Shown: positions 5,903 to 12,070 of the stretch, piece after piece
Numbering within the stretch: position 1 is the first letter of the stretch
Layout: each line of letters begins with the position of its first letter
From: JBFHNV01 sp965365655
GTDB lineage: Bacteria; Pseudomonadota; Gammaproteobacteria; HK1
Length of the DNA stretch: 12,070 bases
Direction of reading: 5' to 3'
NCBI GenBank assembly: GCA_965365655.1
Contig: CBDUCN010000144.1
Location: 1-12,070, forward strand
Translations under genes and position numbers: made by a program
The notes under the pieces: model-generated
Seen by the model: the letters and a program-made list of their open reading frames with translations, nothing else
Database searches by the model: none
Told to the model about the DNA's origin: nothing

Positions 5903-6814
5903 GTGCGCCGGCGCAACGCGGCAGTGCTGATCGTCGTGCTCGCTGCCGCGGCGGCGCTCGCGTGGCTCGCGCTCGGCGGCGCGCCGGAGCGCGGGCGGGG
6001 CGGCGTGGGGCAAGCCGCGGCGGGCGGCGCGGACGCGGCGCGCGGCGAGTACGTGTTCCATGCCGCGGGCTGCGGTGCGTGCCATACCCGCCCGGAGGGG
6101 GAGGGACCGCCGCTCGCCGGCGGGCGCGCACTCGCGACGCCCTTCGGCACCTTCTACGCCCCGAACATCACGCCGGACCCCGAGCATGGGATCGGGAGCT
6201 GGAGCGCCGACGATCTGTGGCTCGCCCTCACCGCCGGCGAGGGGCCCGGCGGCGTCCACCTGTTCCCGGTGTTCCCGTACACGTCGTACACGAAGATGCG
6301 GCGCGAGGACAGCGACGCGCTTCACGCGTATCTGATGAGCGTCGCACCGCAGCCGGTCGCGAACCGCGAGCACGACCTGCCGTGGTTCCTGCGCTCGCGG
6401 CTCGCCGCGTGGGCGTGGAAGCGGATGTTCCTGGACGACACCCCGTTCGTGCCGGTGCAGGGCAGGTCGGAGCAGTGGAATCGCGGCGCCTACCTGGTCG
6501 CCGCGCTAGGCCACTGCGGCGAGTGCCACACGCCGCGCAACGCGGCTGGCGCGGTGGATCGTACGGCCCATCTCTCCGGCAACCCGCAGGGCCCGGACGG
6601 CGACCCCGTGCCGTCGATCCGTTCCGACGGCGAGGAGGGCATCGAGTCCTGGAGCGAGAACGAGATCGTCGAGTACCTCAAGTCGGGCATGGACCCCGAC
6701 TTCGACTTCGCGGGCGGCGCGATGGTGGAGGTGATCGAGGAGAACACCAGTCACCTCACCGACGCGGACCGCCGCGCCATCGCGGTGTACCTGAAGGACC
6801 TGCCGCCGCGGTGA
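5903..6814 (+). CDS. exported or membrane-anchored diheme cytochrome c
   Basis: The protein has 303 residues. Residues 5-26 (NAAVLIVVLAAAAALAWLAL) form an uncleaved anchor or signal peptide; no clear AxA cleavage site follows, so a membrane anchor is likelier. Two c-type heme motifs are present, CGACH (57-61) and CGECH (205-209), each followed by a likely axial Met: Met132 in YTSYTKM and Met274 in GGAMVEV. The first domain has FGTFYAPNITPD, a string common in the cytochrome subunits of periplasmic dehydrogenases, and the layout resembles two of the three domains of alcohol dehydrogenase subunit II. The expected role is moving electrons in the periplasm from a dehydrogenase toward the respiratory chain. 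Translation starts at GTG one base after the SHMT-like stop, so the genes are co-transcribed. No dehydrogenase subunit lies nearby, so the electron donor is unknown. Confidence 0.9.
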   Translation: MRRRNAAVLIVVLAAAAALAWLALGGAPERGRGGVGQAAAGGADAARGEYVFHAAGCGACHTRPEGEGPPLAGGRALATPFGTFYAPNITPDPEHGIGSWSADDLWLALTAGEGPGGVHLFPVFPYTSYTKMRREDSDALHAYLMSVAPQPVANREHDLPWFLRSRLAAWAWKRMFLDDTPFVPVQGRSEQWNRGAYLVAALGHCGECHTPRNAAGAVDRTAHLSGNPQGPDGDPVPSIRSDGEEGIESWSENEIVEYLKSGMDPDFDFAGGAMVEVIEENTSHLTDADRRAIAVYLKDLPPR

Positions 6815-6859
6815 ACGCGATCTTCACCCGTACGGATGAGCCACGGTGCGCGCGTCGCC

Positions 6860-6888
6860 TTCAATCGCGCTCACCCGGGGTGTACGCT
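6860..6888 (+). promoter_or_regulatory. weak candidate promoter for the S8-MBL cassette
   Basis: TTCAAT (6860-6865) and TACGCT (6883-6888) are separated by 17 bases, the ideal spacing. Each matches its consensus at only three positions. They lie in the 143-base gap between the cytochrome stop and the protease start, about 70 bases before the ATG. Visual match only. Confidence 0.25.
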
Positions 6889-6957
6889 TGCCGGCGATCG
6901 CCGTCGCGCGCGCGGTGACGGCTCCTCGGCCCCGGCGGCCGATGCGGGAGGGCGGAC

Positions 6958-8991
6958 ATGAGTGACCTCAGGGACTTCTTCGAGAAGCTGGTCTACCACA
7001 ACGTCGCACAGCGCCGCTTCACGCAGCAGTCCCCGGTGATGCCGGACGTGTGGATCGAGTTCGGCCTGAGCCCGGGCGAGGCGCAGGATCTGCTGATGGT
7101 GCCCGACTGGCACTACACGTCCACCGATCTCGCGCGCGAGCTGAAGAGCAGCCTCGACGAGGAGACCGACGGCGAGCGTCTCGCCGCGTTCCGCGCGCAG
7201 CCGCCGGCGCCCGGAGGAGGCGCGCCCAGCCGTCACGCGCGGGTGGCGTTCAACCAGAATGCCGTGGTGGCCACCCTCACGCTGGACCAGCTCGTGCGCT
7301 CGGTCCTGCCGCTCAGCCACTGGTGGCGGCGCGAGGTGGCGCTGGTGCTCGGGCCCCGCGACGCCGACCGGCTCGCGAGCCATCTGCGCGATCCGGAGCA
7401 GCTCGTGAAGACGCTGGCCGCCCTGCTCGACGAGGATCGCGTCGAAGAGAGCGACGCGATCAGCCGCGACACGGTGTGGCTCGCGAGGGTCGTCGGATTC
7501 CTCGCGCTGGTGAGCAGCAACCCGCTGCGCGGCGAGCTCGAGGCGCTGCGTGGAGACACCCGCGCACAGGTCGATCTGCTGACGGCCTGCTTCAAGGGGA
7601 ATCACGAGCGGATCGCGCGTGCGCTCGTGGATCTGCTGTCGGGGATGGAGTCCGTCGCGGCGGACGATCCGACGCCGCTGTTCTCGGTGAACCGCAACCG
7701 GGAGACCGACGTCGCGATCGCCGCCTCGGTGAAGTCCGTGAAGGCCGACGCGACGCAGCTCGTGTTCGACGTGAAGGGCGAGGGTATCCGCTGGGCGGTG
7801 ATCGACTCGGGAATCGACGCCACTCACGTCGCGTTCCGCAAGCGCGACGGGAACGGCCGGCCCGCACGCGTCGCGTTCTCGAAGTCGCGCGCCGCGGTCC
7901 GCCGCCGCCGGCGGGGCCGGGCCGCAGCCGCGCCCGCCATTCGCAACCAGACCCGCGTGGTGGCGACGTACGACTTCATCAACATCCGGGCGCTGCTGAG
8001 CGCGAGCCCCGACGGCGTGGACGAGCTGGACCGCGACCAGTTCCCGGCGCTGCGAGACCCGGCGCTGCGCGACCGGCTGCGGGCCGTGCTCGAGGACGCC
8101 GAGAGCCACGTGATCAACTGGGAGCGTCTGGAGCCCTTCCTCGAGGTGCGCCACGAGCCGACCGGCGCCCGCAAGTACCGCGCGCCGGTGAACCACCACG
8201 GCACCCACGTCGCCGGGATCATCGCCGCGGACTGGCGCGCCGGGGACGCGGAGCCGCCGCCCGTTCGCGATGCCGCGGACATGAAGGGAGTGGCGCCGGC
8301 GGTGGAGCTCTACGATCTGCGCGTGCTCGACGACAGCGGCCAGGGCAACGAGTTCGCGATCATGTCGGCGTTGCAGTTCGTGCGCGATCTGAACAACCGG
8401 AAGGACTTCGTCGCGATCCACGGCGTGAACCTGAGCTTCTCGATCGAGCACGACGTCGCGAACTACGCCTGCGGGCGCACGCCGGTGTGCGAGGAGGCAC
8501 AGCGCCTCGTCGGCAGCGGCATCACGGTGGTGGCGGCGGCCGGCAACAGCGGCCGCGCCCGCTACCTCACGCCCACGGGACACCCGGACGACGGCTTCCG
8601 CACCGTGAGCATCACCGACCCGGGCAACGCCGATTCCGTGATCACGGTGGGCGCCACCCACCGCAGCGACCCCCACACGTACGGCGTGAGCTATTTCTCG
8701 AGCCGCGGCCCGACCGGTGACGGGCGGCAGAAGCCGGATCTGGTGGCGCCGGGCGAGAAGATCCTCTCGACGACGCCCGGCAATCGCACGGCGCGCCTCG
8801 ACGGCACCAGCATGGCGGCACCCCACGTCAGCGGCGCGGTCGCGCTGATCATGTCGCGCCACGCGGAGCTCATCGGTCAGCCACAGCGCATCAAGCAGAT
8901 CCTGCGCGACACCGCGACCGACCTGGGGCGCGAGAAGTACTTCCAGGGTGCAGGTCTGCTCGACACCCTGCGCGCGCTGGAGTCCATATAG
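6958..8991 (+). CDS. S8 (subtilisin-like) serine protease without signal peptide
   Basis: The protein has 677 residues. The catalytic triad is complete: Asp283 in VIDSGID, His414 in HHGTHVAG and Ser618 in DGTSMAAPHVSG, with oxyanion-hole Asn530 in AAAGNSG. Residues 1-270 form a helical N-terminal region with no signal peptide or membrane segment, so the enzyme is probably cytoplasmic, unlike most subtilisins. Residues 5-46 (with RRF, then EFGLSPGEAQDLL) recall the small helical LigA-type fold; this is tentative. The Asp-His spacing is 131 residues, against roughly 30-40 in classic subtilisins; the insert begins with a polyarginine stretch (VRRRRRGR, 314-321). GGGAGGG-like GGGAGGG is not needed to fix the start: GGGAGGG at 6946-6952 sits five bases before the ATG. 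The MBL gene follows after 18 bases, so both are probably one transcript. The helical region may act as a propeptide, an adaptor or a sensor; the substrate is unknown. Confidence 0.93.
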   Translation: MSDLRDFFEKLVYHNVAQRRFTQQSPVMPDVWIEFGLSPGEAQDLLMVPDWHYTSTDLARELKSSLDEETDGERLAAFRAQPPAPGGGAPSRHARVAFNQNAVVATLTLDQLVRSVLPLSHWWRREVALVLGPRDADRLASHLRDPEQLVKTLAALLDEDRVEESDAISRDTVWLARVVGFLALVSSNPLRGELEALRGDTRAQVDLLTACFKGNHERIARALVDLLSGMESVAADDPTPLFSVNRNRETDVAIAASVKSVKADATQLVFDVKGEGIRWAVIDSGIDATHVAFRKRDGNGRPARVAFSKSRAAVRRRRRGRAAAAPAIRNQTRVVATYDFINIRALLSASPDGVDELDRDQFPALRDPALRDRLRAVLEDAESHVINWERLEPFLEVRHEPTGARKYRAPVNHHGTHVAGIIAADWRAGDAEPPPVRDAADMKGVAPAVELYDLRVLDDSGQGNEFAIMSALQFVRDLNNRKDFVAIHGVNLSFSIEHDVANYACGRTPVCEEAQRLVGSGITVVAAAGNSGRARYLTPTGHPDDGFRTVSITDPGNADSVITVGATHRSDPHTYGVSYFSSRGPTGDGRQKPDLVAPGEKILSTTPGNRTARLDGTSMAAPHVSGAVALIMSRHAELIGQPQRIKQILRDTATDLGREKYFQGAGLLDTLRALESI

Positions 8992-9009
8992 CCTGCGGAG
9001 GGCAGCATC

Positions 9010-10212
9010 ATGTCGACCATCTTTTCCCTGGAGGCGGTGTTCGCGAAGAAGGGCGACGCGCTGCTGCTGCACTACGGCCCCGCCGACGACCCGGAACTCA
9101 TCGTGATCGACGGCGGGCCGGGCGGCGTCTACAAGAAGTACCTGCGTCCGCGCCTGCACCAGATCCGCGACGAGCTCGGGCTGCGCGCCAGCCAGAGCCT
9201 GCCGATCCGCATGGTCATGGTGAGCCACATCGACGACGACCACATCGCCGGCGTCATCGACCTGTTCGAGGATCTGCAGGACGCGAAGGAGAAGCGCCGC
9301 CCTCGGCCGTACGCGGTGAAGACGCTGTGGCACAACAGCTTCGACGACCTGCTGGGCAACCGCGAGCCGGCGGTCGTGTCGCGCATGGCGGCCACGGCGT
9401 CGTCCGCGCGCGCGGCGGGCCTGCCGCTGCCGAGGATGCACCCCGACACGAAGGCGGTGGTCGCGAGCACGAACCAGGGCCGCCGCCTGCGCGACGCGGC
9501 GAAGAAGCTGCGCGTGAAGGTGAACGACCCGTTCGGCGGGCTGATCGTGTCGCCGGCGCGGCGCAAGGTGTCGCTGGGCGGCGGGCTCACGTTCACGATC
9601 CTCGGCCCCGACCGCGGCCGCGTCGAGGAGTTCCAGAAACGCTGGGACAAGGACCTCGAGAAGATCCTGGAGAAGGAGCGCGAGAGCGCCCGTGCCACCG
9701 CCTTCGCCGACGAGTCGCCGTTCAATCTCGCGAGCATCTGCGTGCTGGCGCAGCTGAAGAGGCGGCGCATGCTGCTGACCGGCGATGCCCGGGGGGACTT
9801 CGTGATCGAGGGCCTGGAGCGCGCGCGCCTGCTGAGGAAGACGAAGCCGCTGCACGTGGACCTGATGAAGGTGCCGCACCACGGCAGCGACCGCAACGTG
9901 GAGCAGTCCTTCTTCGAGCGCATCACGGCCGATCACTACGTGATCTCGGGCGACGGTGCGCACGGCAACCCGGAGGTGGACACCCTCGACATGCTCGCGC
10001 AGGCGCGACCCGGCGCGCGGTACACCCTGCACTTCACCTTCACCGCCGACGCGCACGAGCGTGAGCGCAACGCGAAGCGCAAAGCGGCGCTCGCGAAGGT
10101 CGCGGACTGGGTGAAGCGCCGCCCGCGCGGCTGCGACGTGGTGTACCGGGACCCGGACAACGACGCGCAGTCGGTGCTCGTGGACCTGCTGGATCCGCTG
10201 TACGAGGAGTGA
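9010..10212 (+). CDS. ComEC-like metallo-beta-lactamase-fold hydrolase
   Basis: The protein has 400 residues and no signal peptide or membrane segment. The MBL core is clear: KKGDALLLHYG and IVIDGGPGGVY (13-41), the metal-binding motif SHIDDDHIAG with His73, Asp75, Asp77 and His78, LWHNSFDD with His108 as a possible further ligand, LLTGDA with Asp259, and VPHHGS with His290 and His291. The HxDxDH form instead of HxHxDH places it with ComEC/Rec2-type MBL domains. Residues about 145-235 are a basic, helix-rich insert. Related proteins include nucleases and phosphodiesterases; this one's substrate is unknown. GGAGGG (8997-9002) precedes the ATG by seven bases, and the gene lies 18 bases after the S8 protease. 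MBL and protease genes also sit together in AVAST type I antiphage loci, which suggests but does not prove a defence role. Confidence 0.9.
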   Translation: MSTIFSLEAVFAKKGDALLLHYGPADDPELIVIDGGPGGVYKKYLRPRLHQIRDELGLRASQSLPIRMVMVSHIDDDHIAGVIDLFEDLQDAKEKRRPRPYAVKTLWHNSFDDLLGNREPAVVSRMAATASSARAAGLPLPRMHPDTKAVVASTNQGRRLRDAAKKLRVKVNDPFGGLIVSPARRKVSLGGGLTFTILGPDRGRVEEFQKRWDKDLEKILEKERESARATAFADESPFNLASICVLAQLKRRRMLLTGDARGDFVIEGLERARLLRKTKPLHVDLMKVPHHGSDRNVEQSFFERITADHYVISGDGAHGNPEVDTLDMLAQARPGARYTLHFTFTADAHERERNAKRKAALAKVADWVKRRPRGCDVVYRDPDNDAQSVLVDLLDPLYEE

Positions 10213-10215
10213 CGG

Positions 10216-10240
10216 GGGCGGCGGGCGGCGCCCGCCGCCC
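10216..10240. terminator. 11-bp GC hairpin between convergent genes
   Basis: GGGCGGCGGGC (10216-10226) pairs perfectly with GCCCGCCGCCC (10230-10240) across a three-base loop. It fills nearly all of the 31 bases between the stop of the MBL gene and the stop of the hydratase gene on the opposite strand. It is well placed to act as a shared bidirectional end signal. It lacks a T-tract on either side, so it may work with Rho or only block 3' decay. Confidence 0.5.
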
Positions 10241-10243
10241 GCC

Positions 10244-11029
10244 TCACGGGGCGATGGTCGCCCTGACCGAGCCGAACTCGCCGAGGTCCGCGACGACCCG
10301 GTTGCCCGGCGCGATGGGGCTCGGCTGGCCCGTGACGCCGGTGGTGATCACCTGCCCGGCGCGCAGGCCCTCTCCGAGCAGCGCGTGGCGGTTCGCGAGC
10401 CAGGTCAGCGCGTCGCGGGGGTCGCCGAGCACGTCCGCGCCGCGCCCGCGTGTGACCTCGTCTCCGTCGATGAGCAGGCGTGTCGCGTGCGCGGCGAGAT
10501 CCGCCTCGCGCCAGTCCGCGGCCGCCGGCGCGCCCAGCACCATCCAGTGCGCGCACGCGTTGTCGGCGGCCAGCGACGGCGCGCCGGCCGCGGCGAAGTC
10601 GGAGAAGCGCGAGTCCGGCAGCTCGAGCCCCGGGCGCAGCGCCGCCACCGCGGCCATGACCTCGCCGCGTTCATAGGGCGCGTCGCGGGGCGGCAGGTCG
10701 GCGCCCAGCTCGAACACGAACTCGCACTCCGCGACGCGCATCAGGTTGCCGTCCATCGGCACCTCGGCGCCGTCCGCGACCACGCGGCCGGCGAACAGGC
10801 GTCCCGGGATCGGCGCGTCGACGCCGATGTGGCGCTGGCCCGGCGCGGCGGTCGCCGCGAGCTTCCAGCCGACCGCGATGTCGTCCAGCGCGCCCGCGAG
10901 CGCCGCCTGCGCCCGGAAGCCGGCCTCCAGATCGGCGGGCCGGAGCGCGGGCGGCAGCGCGTCCAGCTTGCTGCCGACGCGCCAGTGGTGGGCGATCAGG
11001 CGTGCGATCTCGCGGGCTTCGTCGTTCAC
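10244..11029 (-). CDS. 2-keto-4-pentenoate hydratase / fumarylacetoacetate hydrolase-family protein (MhpD-like)
   Basis: The protein has 261 residues, the normal length for this group. Family marks are GWKLAATA (54-61), the metal-site pair in AECEFVFELG (Glu101 and Glu103), LELPDSRFSD (about 135-144, with a third acidic ligand), DNACAHWMVLG (156-166) and TGVTGQPSPIAPG near the C-terminus. Members add water to 2-hydroxypenta-2,4-dienoate to give 4-hydroxy-2-oxopentanoate, using a divalent metal, in aromatic meta-cleavage pathways. Others act as 2-oxo-hept-3-ene-dioate hydratase or 4-oxalocrotonate decarboxylase, so the exact substrate is open. Translation starts at a GTG whose first four bases overlap the hydrolase stop (GTGA, 11026-11029), with GGAGG (11037-11041) seven bases upstream. 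The two genes are therefore translationally coupled. No ring-cleavage dioxygenase or aldolase gene is in the window. Confidence 0.88.
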   Translation of the reverse strand: MNDEAREIARLIAHHWRVGSKLDALPPALRPADLEAGFRAQAALAGALDDIAVGWKLAATAAPGQRHIGVDAPIPGRLFAGRVVADGAEVPMDGNLMRVAECEFVFELGADLPPRDAPYERGEVMAAVAALRPGLELPDSRFSDFAAAGAPSLAADNACAHWMVLGAPAAADWREADLAAHATRLLIDGDEVTRGRGADVLGDPRDALTWLANRHALLGEGLRAGQVITTGVTGQPSPIAPGNRVVADLGEFGSVRATIAP

Positions 11030-11796
11030 GGCAGGGCCTCCAGCCAGTCTCCCACGGTGCGCGCGCCGTCCTCCCAGTGGGTGTCCAGCATCAGCGCGTG
11101 GCCGCTCTCGGGAAGGGTGTGCAGGACAGCCCCGTGGTGGCGCGCGGTGCGCTCCACCGCGTCGAGCGGGATCAGCCGGTCGCGGCCGGCGGCGAGCACC
11201 AGGGCCGGAACGCCGATGCGCTGCGCGCGGGCGACCACGCGCGGGAACTGCGCCTCGAACAGCGGGCGCGCGGGCTGCGCGCGCAGGTTGCGGTGCGTCT
11301 GCGCGACGACCTGCTCACAGGTGCGCGCGGTGAACAGCGCGTCGCGGGTGGCCTGCGTGCTCGCCAGGCTCGAGTCGACCGCGGCGAGCGTGGTGTGCAT
11401 CCACACGGCGGGGGCGCTCAACGCGAGGCGCAGGCTGGACCAGAGCATGCCCGTCGGCGGCACCGGCGCGAGCATCGCGAGCGCGCGCATCGGGATCCGC
11501 CCGAGTCCCATCTGCGCGACCAGCGCGCCGAGGGAGTGCGCGATCACCACCGGCGCCCGCCCGATGGCGTCCACCGTGCGTTCCAGGGTGTGCAGGTAGT
11601 CGCCGAGGCCGGGCTCCAGCGCCGACGGGTCGCCGTTCAGCCTCAGCGCGTAGCCCGCATGGCCGCGTGCCGCGAACCACGGCATGTAGCGGTGCATCCA
11701 CATCCACGGCGTGCCGAACGCGCCGTGCACGAACAGCAGCGGGTCGCGGGCGTCGCTGCCGGCGGCAGGCAGGTGTTCCAGGGGGGGCGGGGGCAT
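11026..11796 (-). CDS. alpha/beta hydrolase
   Basis: The protein has 256 residues with a complete alpha/beta-hydrolase layout: oxyanion-hole HGAFGTPW (24-31), nucleophile elbow AHSLGA with Ser88, acid AGRDRLI with Asp206 and catalytic SGHALML with His233. The cap region (about 112-185) is helical and contains two Trp. No signal peptide is seen, so it is cytoplasmic. The start at 11796 leaves a normal short N-terminus before the first strand (DPLLFVHG), but its ribosome binding site is poor. The gene overlaps the hydratase gene by four bases. In meta-cleavage pathways a C-C hydrolase of this fold (MhpC/BphD type) yields the dienoate that the hydratase uses, so that role is attractive. The sequence itself is equally compatible with an esterase or lipase, and the match to MhpC beyond the triad is not striking. 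Confidence 0.87.
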   Translation of the reverse strand: MPPPPLEHLPAAGSDARDPLLFVHGAFGTPWMWMHRYMPWFAARGHAGYALRLNGDPSALEPGLGDYLHTLERTVDAIGRAPVVIAHSLGALVAQMGLGRIPMRALAMLAPVPPTGMLWSSLRLALSAPAVWMHTTLAAVDSSLASTQATRDALFTARTCEQVVAQTHRNLRAQPARPLFEAQFPRVVARAQRIGVPALVLAAGRDRLIPLDAVERTARHHGAVLHTLPESGHALMLDTHWEDGARTVGDWLEALP

Positions 11797-11973
11797 GACA
11801 CGGGCGCAGCGGCGGCGGGTGGCGGGATTCTATGCCGTTCGGCGCCCCCGTGTTCGACCGCGTGCCGGATCTCCGGGCGTCGGATGGCGAACGGCGTGCC
11901 GCGCGGCCGGCAGGCATCGGGCATCCGGCGTCGCCGTGACGCATGTCCCCGCGGCGAGCGGCGCGTTCCGCGC
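11797..11973. other. intergenic region upstream of the hydrolase-hydratase operon
   Basis: These 177 bases separate the hydrolase start from the stop of the next minus-strand gene. They hold a possible -10 element (11827-11832) and a small inverted repeat GCGTC-GACGC (11928-11942, five-base loop). No gene was recognised. Confidence 0.5.
11827..11832 (-). promoter_or_regulatory. possible -10 element for the hydrolase-hydratase operon
   Basis: The minus strand reads TAGAAT (5 of 6 matches to TATAAT), ending 30 bases before the ATG at 11796, which would give a short leader of about 23 bases. The -35 region is weak: GAACAC at a spacing of 17. Visual match only. Confidence 0.4.
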
Positions 11974-12070
11974 CTATTCCTCGGCCTCGACGTCCTCGTG
12001 CAGCGGCGTGACTGCGTCGCGGTCCATCTCCAGCGTGTCGTACGCGTGCGCGGCGACCTGGGTCGGGAAG
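11974..12070 (-). CDS. C-terminal fragment of an unidentified protein (cut by window edge)
   Basis: The last 31 codons and the TAG stop (11976-11974) of a minus-strand gene lie in the window; the rest is beyond 12070. The translation includes FPTQVAAHAYDTLEM and ends TPLHEDVEAEE, an acidic tail. The balanced composition and G/C-rich third positions support real coding, but I cannot name the family from this piece. It may be the gene upstream of the hydrolase-hydratase pair, though the 177-base gap argues against one operon. Confidence 0.55.
   Translation of the reverse strand, partial: FPTQVAAHAYDTLEMDRDAVTPLHEDVEAEE

Noticed and set aside
4348..6150. Open frame of 600 codons on the minus strand, antisense to the SHMT-like gene
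   Set aside because: Low-complexity Arg/Ala/His translation without a family. It is a mirror of the well-supported SHMT reading frame.
6871..10056. Open frame of 1061 codons on the minus strand, antisense to both the S8 and MBL genes
   Set aside because: The translation is dominated by Arg, His, Val and Ala with no domain. The plus strand carries complete catalytic motifs and strong ribosome binding sites. Long antisense frames are expected at this G+C because stop codons are rare.

Overview
This is a GC-rich stretch (roughly 70% G+C by eye) of what looks like the chromosome of a Pseudomonadota bacterium, probably gamma- or betaproteobacterial. That placement rests on the gene families (ECF sigma factor plus YfbK-type VWA protein, diheme cytochrome c, MhpD-type hydratase), the purine-rich ribosome binding sites and the strong G/C bias at third codon positions. 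No rRNA, tRNA, CRISPR array, transposase or integrase was seen. The genus cannot be named from the sequence alone.

Left part, minus strand (1-4351): the window opens inside the first codons of a DEAD-box RNA helicase. After a gene-free gap of about 330 bases come two genes that overlap by 8 nt and form an operon: an ECF sigma factor and a membrane-anchored VWA-domain protein whose cytoplasmic N-terminus may serve as its anti-sigma partner. A second gap of about 420 bases contains a strong GC hairpin. Upstream of it lies a lone gene for an exported, almost entirely helical protein of unknown function.

Centre, plus strand (4624-6814): a serine hydroxymethyltransferase-like PLP enzyme is followed after a single base by an exported diheme cytochrome c. 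The PLP enzyme keeps the fold and the PLP lysine but has replaced three side chains that are near-invariant in normal SHMT, so it may not be an ordinary GlyA.

Centre-right, plus strand (6958-10212): a two-gene cassette encodes a subtilisin-like (S8) protease without a signal peptide and a ComEC-like metallo-beta-lactamase-fold protein, also without a signal peptide. The pair recalls the protease and MBL components of NTPase-centred antiphage systems such as AVAST type I, but no NTPase is present. This is the best candidate here for an undescribed system.

Right part, minus strand (10244-12070): an alpha/beta hydrolase and a 2-keto-4-pentenoate hydratase-family protein overlap by 4 nt and converge on the MBL gene across an 11-bp GC hairpin. 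They resemble the hydrolase and hydratase steps of an aromatic meta-cleavage pathway, without its other genes. The window ends in the C-terminal 31 codons of an unidentified minus-strand gene.
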